From a candidate division BRC1 bacterium ADurb.Bin183 (GTDB taxonomy: Bacteria; Sumerlaeota; Sumerlaeia; MWCT01): a stretch of 64,000 nucleotides of DNA. Each line of letters starts with the position of its first letter. The stretch's first letter is position 1. This document shows, piece by piece, positions 18,125 through 26,877 of the stretch. A program made the translations under genes and the position numbers. Under the pieces are notes generated by a model. It made no database searches and was not told the DNA's origin. It was given only the letters and a program-made list of their open reading frames with translations. The stretch is from positions 39,916 to 103,915 of the forward strand of contig MWCT01000012.1 of NCBI GenBank assembly GCA_002070185.1, read 5' to 3'.

Positions 18125-20044
18125 TTACCTTTTGAAATCGGACATGAAAAGGTTCCACCAATTCTGAAAAATGAAAAGCGTCCAGAGGAGTTTGCGGTTA
18201 TCTTTTTTCCCTGCAAAATGTTGATTCATAATCTGGGAGATGTAATCCGCATTGAACAATCCCTGCTTTTGAATCCGGGCAGGTTCAAGAAGAGCGCAAA
18301 GCGATTCTTTCAGCGGACCCTTTAACCATTCGGCGATGGGAATGCCAAATCCCTTTTTACGTCTGTTAATTATTTCACGAGGAAGAATGCCTTCCATCGC
18401 CTTTTTAAAAAGATATTTGGCGGTGAACCCGCGGAGTTTCCAACGGTTGGGAAAGCCGCATAGGAGGTTGACGACGTTAAAATCCATAAAAGGGGCGCGC
18501 GCCTCAAGGCTGCACGCCATGCTCGCCCTATCCACTTTCACAAGGATGTCATCTTGAAGATAAAGTTTGCAGTAGAGATAAATGATGCCGTCGAGGTCGT
18601 CATATTTTTCAAGCCGGCGGAGATTATTATCAATTATATCGTAGGCTTTTTCCGTATCAAAAGAATCCAGCATTTGACTGGAAAGCAGTTGGTTTTGTTG
18701 GCGGGGCATAAAAGAGCCGAGCCATGCAAAATGGCGTTTGCCGTAATCATAATTCAAACCGGCAAAAAACTGTTTGATTATGAAATCACAGCTTATGTTC
18801 TTTGTGGACACTGGAAGCAGGTTGGCTGTTTTTTGGAGCAGGGTTATCAACGGGGATGGCAGAACGCCCAGTATTTGAGCCGGACGATGCGCGAGAAAGG
18901 GGTCGTATCCTGCGAATAATTCATCTCCCCCATCGCCGCCGAGGGCAACGGTCACATGCTTTTTTGTGAACTCAGAAAGGAGGTATGTTGGTATGATGGA
19001 TGGGTCAGCCATCGGCTCATCCAGAATGGAGCAAATCTTTGGAAGTATTTGCAAGAGGCGTTCCGGCGGCAGCAATTCTTCGCGATGGTCTGTGCCGAAA
19101 TGTTTAGCCACAAGGCGCGCATAATGGGATTCGTTAAATGTTTTTTCCTGAAAGGAGATGCAAAAGGTTTTTATCTTTTCGCAGGGCATCATCTGCGACA
19201 TCATGGCGACAACGGAGCTGGAATCAATGCCGCCGCTGAGGAAAACTCCGAGCGGGACGTCGCTGATGAGGCGCCGCTGGACGGCTTCCCGATATGTTTC
19301 GAGAAAGGAGCGTTTGGCTTCTTCAAAGGTGCAATCGGTTTTATCAAATCGAATATCCCAATATGGCTGGGGTTTGATAACTCGGCGGTTTTCTATCGGC
19401 GCATTCAAATCAATGATGAAATAATGTCCGGGCTCTAACTTAAAAATGCCTTCAAAAATTGTTGCCGGCGCGGGAATATACTCGAAGGCAAGATATTGGC
19501 TCAGGCTGGAAACCGATAAGTTGCGGGGTGCATCGGGATAAGCCAAAAGGGCTTTGAGTTCCGAGCCGAAGATGAAAATATCGCCTTGCACGGAATAATA
19601 AAACGGTTTTTGCCCCATGCGGTCGCGCGCGCAAAAAAGCCGTTCGCGCCTTTCATCCCAAAGCGCAAAGGCGAACATACCATTCAATTTTTGCAGGCAT
19701 TGTTCGCCCTCTTCTTCATAAAGATGGACTATCGTTTCCGTATCGGAATTCGTGGCAAAACGGTGGCGTCCGGTTGTTTCGAGTTCTTTTCGAATTTCGG
19801 CAAAATTATAGATTTCGCCGTCGAACACGATGGCAATGGAGCCGTCTTCGTTGAAGATGGGCTGGCGTCCGCTGACGAGGTCAATGATGGAAAGGAGACG
19901 ATGAGCCAAGGCAACGTGGTTTCCAAAGTAATAACCTTCGTCGTCAGGTCCTCGATGAATCAGACATGCGTTCATCCTCCGGAGGATGTCCTGCTGCGGG
20001 AGTTGCCCTTTTTTCAGATTCAGATAACCGGTTATTCCACACAT
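18125..20044 (-). CDS. asnB: Asparagine synthase, glutamine-hydrolysing
   Basis: This 639-residue enzyme amidates aspartate, or another carboxylate, using glutamine and ATP. The N-terminal class II glutaminase starts MCGITGY, with Cys2 as nucleophile after Met removal, and has RGPDDEG and FDGEIYNF. The C-terminal synthetase domain has the PP-loop LSGGIDSS (269-276) and LGGDGGDELFAGYDPF. It lies between a GT2 and a GT-C gene with ten-base gaps on each side. AsnB homologues are common in surface-polysaccharide clusters, so its real substrate may be a sugar acid or cell-envelope carboxylate rather than free aspartate. That point is inference. Confidence 0.9.
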   Translation of the reverse strand: MCGITGYLNLKKGQLPQQDILRRMNACLIHRGPDDEGYYFGNHVALAHRLLSIIDLVSGRQPIFNEDGSIAIVFDGEIYNFAEIRKELETTGRHRFATNSDTETIVHLYEEEGEQCLQKLNGMFAFALWDERRERLFCARDRMGQKPFYYSVQGDIFIFGSELKALLAYPDAPRNLSVSSLSQYLAFEYIPAPATIFEGIFKLEPGHYFIIDLNAPIENRRVIKPQPYWDIRFDKTDCTFEEAKRSFLETYREAVQRRLISDVPLGVFLSGGIDSSSVVAMMSQMMPCEKIKTFCISFQEKTFNESHYARLVAKHFGTDHREELLPPERLLQILPKICSILDEPMADPSIIPTYLLSEFTKKHVTVALGGDGGDELFAGYDPFLAHRPAQILGVLPSPLITLLQKTANLLPVSTKNISCDFIIKQFFAGLNYDYGKRHFAWLGSFMPRQQNQLLSSQMLDSFDTEKAYDIIDNNLRRLEKYDDLDGIIYLYCKLYLQDDILVKVDRASMACSLEARAPFMDFNVVNLLCGFPNRWKLRGFTAKYLFKKAMEGILPREIINRRKKGFGIPIAEWLKGPLKESLCALLEPARIQKQGLFNADYISQIMNQHFAGKKDNRKLLWTLFIFQNWWNLFMSDFKR

Positions 20045-20054
20045 GAGGAAACCA

Positions 20055-21020
20055 TCATTTCAACTTTCGGGATTCCGACTGGACGTTTCGATTCTCGCGC
20101 ACAAGGTAGGTTCTTTTGTTGCCTGTTTCATAATAGATGCGGATGCAGATTTCAGCAAGCAGTCCCATCAAAATGGCGTTGAAGCCCAGGACAAATAAAA
20201 GAACGCACAATTGGGGCAGCGGCGTTTTTATAAATGAGATGCCATAAATCATTTTAAGGAGAAGCGCCCAGATGCCGGCGAGGAAGCCGCCGATGATGCT
20301 CAGGATGCCGAGAAAACCAAAGATGTGTATCGGCTTTTGCACATATTGTCCGAGGAATTTGATGACTATCAAATCCAGAATGACTTTCATTGTCCGTTCG
20401 ATGCCGTATTTGGATTTGCCGAATTTTCTGGGGTGATGGGTCACTTCGATTTCTGTGACTCGGGCGCCATGCCAGACGGCATAAATGGGAATGAAACGAT
20501 GCATCTCGCCGTAAAGTCGGACGTCTTCGATAACATCCCGCCGATAGGCTTTTAATGTGCATCCATAATCATGGAGCGGGACGCGGCTAATTATGGAGAT
20601 AATTTTGTTTGCGACATGAGAGGGGAAGTTTCTCACCAGTGTATGGTCTTTGCGATGGCGCCGCCAGCCGCTAACCACATCATACCCCTCCTCCATTTTA
20701 GCAAGGAGGCGCGGTATATCATGAGGGTCGTTCTGGAGGTCTCCATCCATAGGGATGATAATCTCCCCGCTGGAATAGTCAAAACCAGCAGCCATAGCGG
20801 CAGTCTGCCCGAAATTACGTTTGAATGAGACAACCTTGATAAGAGGAATTTTATCTGCAGCTTCATTCATCTCTCGAAGCGAGCCGTCTGTGCTGCCATC
20901 ATCAACAAAGATGATTTCGTATGATTTGCCCAGTGTAGAAAGCACCTCTAAGACTGATTCAGTCAAAGGGCGTATGTTCTGCTCTTCATTATAGATAGGG
21001 ATAATGATGGAAATATCCAA
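20055..21020 (-). CDS. GT2 glycosyltransferase, polyprenyl-phosphate sugar synthase type
   Basis: Residues 1-220 are a GT-A domain (DISIIIPIYNEEQNI, VDDGSTDGS, and MDGDLQNDP with the metal-binding DXD). Two transmembrane helices follow near the C-terminus (HIFGFLGILSIIGGFLAG and CVLLFVLGFNAILMGLL). This is the layout of DPM1/ArnC/GtrB-like enzymes, which load a sugar onto undecaprenyl phosphate. The product would suit the GT-C transferase in the same operon. I favour the TTG at 21020, directly after GGAGAGCAAA, giving 321 residues; an in-frame GTG at 21059 lacks an RBS and sits at the predicted transcription start. Confidence 0.85.
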   Translation of the reverse strand: MDISIIIPIYNEEQNIRPLTESVLEVLSTLGKSYEIIFVDDGSTDGSLREMNEAADKIPLIKVVSFKRNFGQTAAMAAGFDYSSGEIIIPMDGDLQNDPHDIPRLLAKMEEGYDVVSGWRRHRKDHTLVRNFPSHVANKIISIISRVPLHDYGCTLKAYRRDVIEDVRLYGEMHRFIPIYAVWHGARVTEIEVTHHPRKFGKSKYGIERTMKVILDLIVIKFLGQYVQKPIHIFGFLGILSIIGGFLAGIWALLLKMIYGISFIKTPLPQLCVLLFVLGFNAILMGLLAEICIRIYYETGNKRTYLVRENRNVQSESRKLK

Positions 21021-21065
21021 TTTGCTCTCCCGATGCGCGTCCAAAACATTAACAAACACTCTGTT

Positions 21066-21095
21066 CTTCTATGGACGAAAGGGAAGCGGTGTCAA
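21066..21095 (-). promoter_or_regulatory. Candidate promoter of the GT2-asnB-GT-C operon
   Basis: Minus-strand TTGACA (21095-21090) and TAGAAG (21071-21066) are 18 bases apart. Transcription would begin near 21059, which supports the later start codon of the GT2 gene. Confidence 0.35.
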
Positions 21096-21122
21096 GCGTG
21101 AACGTGGGGAAAGAAGGTTATC

Positions 21123-21563
21123 TTATTTGGATTCTGCCGGTGCAGCGGCTTCTGCGGGTGTTGCCTCTGAAGCAGCGGCTGCTGCGGGGGTTGTCTCCGG
21201 AGCAACGGCTTCTGCGGCGGGTGTTGCCTCTGCCGCTTCTGGCGCGGCGGCTGGCGTCGTTGCCGCAGGGGTGGCGACGGGTGCGGCGGCAGCTTTCAAT
21301 TGATCGCTCAACTTGGTCTGCTTCAACATCCTTCCGCCTAAAAGGGTCAGCGCCAGAGAAAGGACAAAAAACAAAATTGCGCTGACGGTTGTCCATTTGG
21401 TCAGTGTTTTTTCAGCACCGGAGGCTCCCAGAGAATCGGTGAGGGGGTTGGCTCCCCCCAACATCCCAGAAAGTCCGCTCCCCTTGCCTGATTGCAAAAG
21501 GATAACGAGAATCAAAAAGGCGCATGCAGCGGTGAAAACCAGGCTCAACAACACCAGGATCAT
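21123..21563 (-). CDS. secG: SecG, protein translocase subunit with long Ala/Pro-rich tail
   Basis: SecG assists SecYEG-dependent protein export across the cytoplasmic membrane. The 146-residue protein has two transmembrane helices (about 3-22 and 57-76) joined by the conserved loop ILLQSGKGSGLSGMLGG and ANPLTDSLGASG. Residues 90-146 are an Ala/Pro/Glu/Thr-rich tail built from degenerate TPAAAPEAAE-like units, so the protein is longer than the usual 70-110 residues. The rest of the Sec core (secY) lies far away at 52697 in the ribosomal block. Confidence 0.9.
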   Translation of the reverse strand: MILVLLSLVFTAACAFLILVILLQSGKGSGLSGMLGGANPLTDSLGASGAEKTLTKWTTVSAILFFVLSLALTLLGGRMLKQTKLSDQLKAAAAPVATPAATTPAAAPEAAEATPAAEAVAPETTPAAAAASEATPAEAAAPAESK

Positions 21564-21630
21564 TTGAACGTTGCCTCACAAAAAAAGATAATTGAACATG
21601 TTCTGGTAATACAGAAACAAAGCTTTTAGG

Positions 21631-21660
21631 AAAGTAGTGAGACTGACTAATGGCTGTCAA
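21631..21660 (-). promoter_or_regulatory. Candidate secG promoter
   Basis: Minus-strand TTGACA (21660-21655) is followed after 18 bases by TACTTT (21636-21631). It lies between the queC stop and secG, about 70 bases before the secG start. Confidence 0.45.
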
Positions 21661-21681
21661 TTACAAAGTGCATAACAACTG

Positions 21682-22389
21682 CTAAATATTTTCATAGGGA
21701 ATCGGGTCAACAACGCCCGCCTCCTGAAAGGCGCGCAAGCGCCGCAGGCAGCTGTCGCAGCGTCCGCAGGCTTTTTCCGATTGCTCATAACAGGACCATG
21801 TCAGATGAAGCGGGGCGTTGAGTTCGCGTCCTTTTTGAACTATCTCTTTTTTCGACATTTTGATGAGAGGGGCGGCGACTTTTAGGCTCCGTCCTGCCTT
21901 GCTGCCAACCTCCACAAGTTTGTTGAACGCTTCATAAAATTCGGGTCTGCAATCGGGATAACCGGCGGAATCTCCCGCCACAGCGCCGATATAAATGCGG
22001 CGAGCGCCAATAGTCTCCGCCCATGACACCGCCATGCAAAGGATATGCGCATTGCGGAATGGGACATACGTTATTGGTATTTCCCCATTGCCCTCTTCCT
22101 CGAGTTTTTCAAACTTGGGAACGGGGATGGAGTCGTCTGTAAGGGCGGAACAGCAGATAGAGCGCAGATAATCCAGCGTTATCACTTTGCGAAAAAAAGA
22201 TGGGATTTTATAATAATCCGCGATTTGATGAAATGCTAAACGTTCGCGCGCCTCGGTGCGCTGGCTATAATCCACATGCAAAAAAGCGGCAGCGCCCTCA
22301 TTTAAGGCAATGGCGGCGGTCACACAGCTATCCATGCCTCCGCTGACAAGCACAATCCCATGGGGGTTGTTCGCAGATAAATCCGTCAT
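21682..22389 (-). CDS. queC: 7-cyano-7-deazaguanine synthase
   Basis: QueC turns 7-carboxy-7-deazaguanine into preQ0 with ATP and ammonia, a step toward queuosine in tRNA. The 235-residue protein has the PP-loop LVSGGMDSCVTA (residues 14-25), HVDYSQRTEARE, and the C-terminal zinc-site cysteines in SCYEQSEKACGRCDSCLRR. The length is normal. No queD, queE or queF is nearby, so the pathway is scattered or completed elsewhere. Some queC relatives serve DNA deazaguanine modification, but no dpd genes are seen here. Confidence 0.93.
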   Translation of the reverse strand: MTDLSANNPHGIVLVSGGMDSCVTAAIALNEGAAAFLHVDYSQRTEARERLAFHQIADYYKIPSFFRKVITLDYLRSICCSALTDDSIPVPKFEKLEEEGNGEIPITYVPFRNAHILCMAVSWAETIGARRIYIGAVAGDSAGYPDCRPEFYEAFNKLVEVGSKAGRSLKVAAPLIKMSKKEIVQKGRELNAPLHLTWSCYEQSEKACGRCDSCLRRLRAFQEAGVVDPIPYENI

Positions 22390-22474
22390 AAAAATCTCCT
22401 TGCATTCGATTGCGCAATATTCGAGTTCTTTTCACAATTGATGTGCGCAAGCAATAATATTCTTGGGGCTTTCT

Positions 22475-23578
22475 ATGCAATCCAAAAGAATAAAAACAGC
22501 CCTCGTTTGCGGCGGGGTCTCGCCAGAGCACGAGGTATCGCTTTCATCCGGGGCGACTGCCGCTTTGAATCTTGATCCGGAACAATACGACCTTCTGCCG
22601 ATTTGCATCCGCAAGGACGGCGGTTGGCTCATACCGGAGGAGTGGCTCGGCGGGCAAAGAACGGAAAACGATATCCGCTCTTATTTTGATATTTTCCGCT
22701 CTCCTGTTGGCGAACGTGTGGATGGCATTCGTTTTTTGCCGGTGGAAGACGCGCTTCCCTTTTTAAAGATGAGGTCTCCCGATGTTGTCTTTATTCTTCT
22801 TCACGGAAAGGGAGGCGAGGACGGCGTTATTCAAGGGTTTATGGAATTTGCAGGATTGCGCTACACGGGTCCGGGCGTTTTAGCAAGCGCATTGGCAATG
22901 GATAAGATTCGCTGTCTGCGGCTTTTGGCTAGTCAGAATTTCCATGTGCCTCCATACGTATACCGCCTTGAGCTGCCGCCGGAGTTTGACGTTGGCGCTC
23001 TGGCGCATGTGGCGGAAAAGAAATTCGGGTTTCCGTGTTTTGTCAAACCGGCGCGTGTCGGCTCAAGCGTTGGTATGAGCGTGGCAAATAACCATCAGGA
23101 GCTTGTGGACGCTATACGATTGGCGCGGATGTTCGATTCGCAAATTTTGATTGAGGAGTTCATCAAGGGCATTGAAGTTACTTGCGGGGTGATTGACCGC
23201 ATTAATGGAAAGGGAGCGGAGGAGCGGCTGATTCTTCCGCCTACGGAAATCGTGGTCGAAAAAGCCCCTTTTTTTGATTATGAATCAAAATACACAGCCG
23301 GCATGACACAGGAGATTACCCCGGCTCGTCTGTCGGCGAATATGTTGGCGCGGGTTATGGATATGACCGGCGAGATGTATCAGTTAATCGGCTGCAGCGG
23401 CATGAGCCGATTTGATATGATTATTCGCGAGGATGAAATTTTTGTCCTCGAGTGCAACACAATTCCGGGCATGACGCCGACATCGCTTTTGCCAAAGGGC
23501 GCAAAAGCATTAGGGATTGAGTATCCGCAACTTTTAGATATTATGATTCATTATGCGTTGAGAAAATATGTTCAATAA
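22475..23578 (+). CDS. ddl: D-alanine--D-alanine ligase
   Basis: Ddl joins two D-alanines for peptidoglycan precursors in the cytoplasm. The protein starts QSKRIKTALVCGGVSPEHEVSLSS, a typical Ddl N-terminus, and has ATP-grasp motifs FPCFVKPARVGSSVG, ILIEEFIKGIEVTCGV and VLECNTIPGMTPTSLLPKGA. I use the ATG at 22475 (367 residues); an in-frame TTG at 22463 is possible. The stop overlaps the next gene by 11 bases. It heads a plus-strand run with a parvulin, pdxA, rsmA and an HU-like gene. Confidence 0.95.
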   Translation: MQSKRIKTALVCGGVSPEHEVSLSSGATAALNLDPEQYDLLPICIRKDGGWLIPEEWLGGQRTENDIRSYFDIFRSPVGERVDGIRFLPVEDALPFLKMRSPDVVFILLHGKGGEDGVIQGFMEFAGLRYTGPGVLASALAMDKIRCLRLLASQNFHVPPYVYRLELPPEFDVGALAHVAEKKFGFPCFVKPARVGSSVGMSVANNHQELVDAIRLARMFDSQILIEEFIKGIEVTCGVIDRINGKGAEERLILPPTEIVVEKAPFFDYESKYTAGMTQEITPARLSANMLARVMDMTGEMYQLIGCSGMSRFDMIIREDEIFVLECNTIPGMTPTSLLPKGAKALGIEYPQLLDIMIHYALRKYVQ

Positions 23579-24524
23579 AAACCGCAATGTGACGATTATC
23601 CGGATTGCAGCATGTCTGCTTATTCAATGCGTTTTTTTTGCCGCGGGAGCAAAGGAAATCATCGAGACCACTGTGGCTGTTGTTAACGATTCCGTGCTTG
23701 TCCTCAGCCAGCTGCAAGACCACATCCGCCGGGAGGCGTATCTACGGGGCATCCTTCCCGCCCCGATTTCTTCCGAAACACGCAAAAGGATATTGGAAGA
23801 ATTTATTGAAGATGAGTTGCTTTTTCAAGAGGCTCAAAGGAAAAAGATTCAGGCGCCGGCTGAAACCATTGACAACATGACCGACCGCTTTGTTCTTCAG
23901 GTGGAGGGGCTTTTTTCTTCTTATGCGGAATATCTGAAATATATTGACATTGAGTTTATTGACCTGCCTGATTTTAAAAGGCGCGCAAGGGCGATGGAGG
24001 AGCGCGAATATCTAATCAACACGCTTGTTTCAATGAATATTGCCTTACAGGAAAAAGATGTTCTGACTTTTGCCGAGCAGTTGAAAAATGAAGGAAAGGC
24101 AACAACGTATTATCGTTTGAGCCAGATATTTTTCAGATTTCCGGAAAATGCTAACAATGACGATAAGGAGGCGGTTTCTGAGAAGACGCTTGAGGTTCTC
24201 ATGAAAATCCACAATGGGGCGGATTTTGCCAAAATGGCGCGGGAGGTATCTCAGGACGAAGCCAGCCGCAAAAGAGGCGGGGAACTTGGCGTGATGGAGC
24301 AGGGGAAATTTGCCAAAATATTTGAGGAAGCGGCGAGCAAATTGAAGGAGGGCGAGGTCAGCCTTCCCATTGCAAGCGAGCATGGCATTCATCTCATTCG
24401 ATTGGATGAAAAGGTGGATGCGCGCCGTTTGCTGTTTCAAAAACGTTTTAAAGAAGAGCGGGCGAAGATAATTTATGAGCTTAAACAAAAGGCGTTTATA
24501 CGCAAACTTGAAGATAATCTTTAG
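23568..24524 (+). CDS. SurA-like parvulin peptidyl-prolyl isomerase
   Basis: This 318-residue protein is probably exported. It has an N-terminal hydrophobic segment (residues 10-28, ending FFAAGAKE) and then a SurA-type N-terminal domain (TTVAVVNDSVLVLSQLQDHIRR, EEFIEDELLFQEAQRK). A single rotamase domain spans about residues 172-290, with YRLSQIFFR, GADFAKMAREVSQDEASRKRGGELG and EHGIHLIRLDEK. Such proteins help outer-membrane or secreted proteins fold in the periplasm. Standard SurA has two rotamase domains; this has one, so I do not assign the name. Its start overlaps the ddl stop. Confidence 0.85.
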   Translation: MFNKNRNVTIIRIAACLLIQCVFFAAGAKEIIETTVAVVNDSVLVLSQLQDHIRREAYLRGILPAPISSETRKRILEEFIEDELLFQEAQRKKIQAPAETIDNMTDRFVLQVEGLFSSYAEYLKYIDIEFIDLPDFKRRARAMEEREYLINTLVSMNIALQEKDVLTFAEQLKNEGKATTYYRLSQIFFRFPENANNDDKEAVSEKTLEVLMKIHNGADFAKMAREVSQDEASRKRGGELGVMEQGKFAKIFEEAASKLKEGEVSLPIASEHGIHLIRLDEKVDARRLLFQKRFKEERAKIIYELKQKAFIRKLEDNL

Positions 24525-24534
24525 AGGTTGAGAG

Positions 24535-25536
24535 TTGATTCGTCTTGCCATCACGATGGGAGATCCGGCGGGTATCGGTCCTGAAATAATCATCAAGGCA
24601 TTTCAGGGCGAAGAGGCGGGTTTTGCCTGCCTTCCCACAGTTATTGGCTCGTGCGATATTTTACGGAAAACCGCAGAAGCGCTTAATCTTCCTGTTCAAA
24701 TCCGAACAGTTGATGCTGGCGGCGCTTACCATTTCACAAGCGGCGTCATTAGTGTGATTGAACCTGAATTCGAATATGATTTGCGCGGGATTTTTGCGGG
24801 CGCTCCTCAAAAAGAATGCGGGTCGGCTGCAAAATCGTGCATTGATTTGGCGGTTCGTTCGATTCAGGAGGGGCAGTTGGATGCGCTTTGCACAGCGCCC
24901 ATCAGCAAGGAAGCGATGAAGGCGGCGGGATTCGGTTTTCCGGGACATACGGAATATCTGGCGGATTTATCGGGGACGGATGATTTTGCCATGCTTTTGT
25001 GCGGAGGCGGTTTGCGTGTGGCGCTTGCCACAATCCACACAGCTTTATCGAATGTACCCGGCTTGCTCAGCGTTGAGGGAATTCTTGCCAAATTGCGGCT
25101 TTTGCACAAATTCATTCCGCTCTTTGGCGCGGAGAAACCAAGACTGGGCGTTTGCGGTGTCAATCCTCATGCGGGAGAGGGCGGTATGTTTGGGAATGAG
25201 GAGGCGGAGAAAATCACACCCGCCATCACAAAAGCGCGCATGGAGGGAATAGACGCCAGCGGACCCTTTCCAGCCGATACCATTTTTTATCGTATGTTGA
25301 AAGGCGATTTTGATGCTATCCTTGCTATGTATCACGACCAAGGGCTCGGACCTTTGAAAACAGTCGGCTTCCGCGATGGCGTTAATATCACAATGGGACT
25401 CCCCTTCATTCGAACATCTGTTGATCATGGCACGGGGTTTGATATTGCCGGCAAGGGAATTGCCGATCCCGCAAGCCTTATCGCCGCCATAAAACTCGCG
25501 GTCTTTCTTGGAGAAAATCAACTGAAGAGAAAATAA
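24535..25536 (+). CDS. pdxA: 4-hydroxythreonine-4-phosphate dehydrogenase
   Basis: PdxA is an NAD-dependent, metal-using enzyme of the DXP-dependent pyridoxal phosphate pathway. The 333-residue protein begins IRLAITMGDPAGIGPEI and carries APISKEAMKAAGFGFPGHTEYLA, NPHAGEGGMFGNEE and AMYHDQGLGPLKT, which hold the metal-binding histidines and aspartates. The start is TTG, ten bases after the previous stop, with AGAGG upstream; no ATG fits. The stop overlaps the rsmA start (TAATG). Confidence 0.95.
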   Translation: MIRLAITMGDPAGIGPEIIIKAFQGEEAGFACLPTVIGSCDILRKTAEALNLPVQIRTVDAGGAYHFTSGVISVIEPEFEYDLRGIFAGAPQKECGSAAKSCIDLAVRSIQEGQLDALCTAPISKEAMKAAGFGFPGHTEYLADLSGTDDFAMLLCGGGLRVALATIHTALSNVPGLLSVEGILAKLRLLHKFIPLFGAEKPRLGVCGVNPHAGEGGMFGNEEAEKITPAITKARMEGIDASGPFPADTIFYRMLKGDFDAILAMYHDQGLGPLKTVGFRDGVNITMGLPFIRTSVDHGTGFDIAGKGIADPASLIAAIKLAVFLGENQLKRK

Positions 25537-26366
25537 TGGAGCAGATTCATCTTAAAAAACGTTTGGGACAGCATATCCTCAAGGATGAATCCATTCTGCA
25601 ATATATTGCCGAATCTTGTTTGTTGACGCCGCAAAGCGTTGTTCTTGAGATTGGTTCCGGCGTTGCCAATCTGACAGAGCGTCTGGCTCAGCGGGCGGGC
25701 AAAGTCATTGCCGTGGAACTGGACGAGCAATTCCGAATATTCCACCTCCGCCTTGCGCTTCATCATTCCAATGTGGAATTTATCTATCAGGATATCATGG
25801 ATCTGGATATCGCGCAAATACCCGCCATAAAAGAGGCTGAAGATTTCGTGATTACGGGAAATATTCCTTACAATATCACCACCCCGCTGATTATGAAGGC
25901 GCTTGAGTGTCCGATAAAATTTCGCACAATGGTTTTGATGGTGCAAAAAGAAGTTGCCGTTCGTTTAACAACACAAGCGCATAAAAGCGACACCGGCGCA
26001 ATAACGCTCAAGGTTCAATATTATTGCGAAGCATCAATATTAAGGTTCATACCGAGTAAATTTTTTCATCCTATGCCGAAGGTGGATTCGGCAATTGTGC
26101 AGTTTGAGCCAAAGCCAACGGCGCCTTATGATGAAAATACTCGTCGGGCATTTTTTCATTTTCTGGATGGCGCCTTTTTACAAAAAAGAAAAACAATTCT
26201 CAATTCGCTTGGGAATTGGCTTCATGGCAAAATCGAGCGCAAAGAGTTGTCGGCGGTTCTTGAGGCGGCGGGAATCAATCCCATGAGCCGTGCGGAAAAT
26301 ATATCATTGGAAATGTTTCGCCGTCTTTTTGAGGATTTGGCTCAATTCAAAAACAAAAATTTGTGA
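25536..26366 (+). CDS. rsmA: 16S rRNA dimethyladenosine transferase
   Basis: RsmA (KsgA) dimethylates two adjacent adenines near the 3' end of 16S rRNA during small-subunit maturation. The 276-residue protein has KRLGQHILKDESIL, the SAM site VLEIGSGVANLTERL, and the catalytic NIPYNITTPL motif. The C-terminal domain includes KKRKTILNSLGNW. pdxA-ksgA is a widespread gene pair, here coupled by a one-base stop-start overlap. Confidence 0.95.
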   Translation: MEQIHLKKRLGQHILKDESILQYIAESCLLTPQSVVLEIGSGVANLTERLAQRAGKVIAVELDEQFRIFHLRLALHHSNVEFIYQDIMDLDIAQIPAIKEAEDFVITGNIPYNITTPLIMKALECPIKFRTMVLMVQKEVAVRLTTQAHKSDTGAITLKVQYYCEASILRFIPSKFFHPMPKVDSAIVQFEPKPTAPYDENTRRAFFHFLDGAFLQKRKTILNSLGNWLHGKIERKELSAVLEAAGINPMSRAENISLEMFRRLFEDLAQFKNKNL

Positions 26367-26437
26367 AAGATTGATATTGAAAACGTTTTGGTGTGTTGTT
26401 AGGTGATTTTTACTGATAAGCGAGAGGTGGAGGGGGC

Positions 26438-26704
26438 ATGAAAAAGATTCATTTTGTGAGAGATGTTGCGCAGAAATTGAGCGTCAAAGACAAGGAAGCG
26501 CTTGTTATTGTTGATAAGCTTATAGACAGCATAAGAGAAACTATTATCACACACGGCAGGCTTGAAATCCGCGATTTCGGCGTGTTTCAGATAAAAGCCC
26601 GCAAACAAAGGATTGGGCGCAATCCGAAGGATAAAAAGGAATATCCGATCCCCACTCATCGGGCGGTTACGTTCAAGGCGGGCAAGGGCTTGAAGAGTAA
26701 GTGA
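26438..26704 (+). CDS. HU/IHF-family DNA-binding protein, divergent
   Basis: An 88-residue histone-like protein with the family's beta-arm signature RLEIRDFGVFQIKARKQR followed by IGRNPKDKKEYPIP. Its helical half (MKKIHFVRDVAQKLSVKDKE) differs clearly from the HU at 14203, so the two could form different dimers or one may act at specific sites as IHF does. GGAGGGGG precedes the ATG. It is the last gene of the ddl-to-rsmA run, 71 bases after rsmA. Confidence 0.9.
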   Translation: MKKIHFVRDVAQKLSVKDKEALVIVDKLIDSIRETIITHGRLEIRDFGVFQIKARKQRIGRNPKDKKEYPIPTHRAVTFKAGKGLKSK

Positions 26705-26877
26705 GAAAGTGTCGGCGGTTGTGGGATGCGGGGGATAGGCGTTCGTTTTTGGGATGATTGGGCGATTAGTTAATTGTTTGTTTGTTTAATCAGGTATTTC
26801 ATTACTCATTAAATTATTCGTTTTTTTGATTTCACCAGCGCGCGGGCGCATCGTATCGCCTGTTTATTTAATACAAA

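Noticed and set aside
21004..21303. Ala/Gly-rich plus-strand open frame opposite secG
   Set aside because: Produced by the low-complexity codons of the SecG tail read backwards.
21682..22389. queC as part of a DNA deazaguanine-modification (dpd) defence cluster
   Set aside because: No dpd genes, no phage-like neighbours, and housekeeping genes on both sides. Ordinary queuosine synthesis is simpler.
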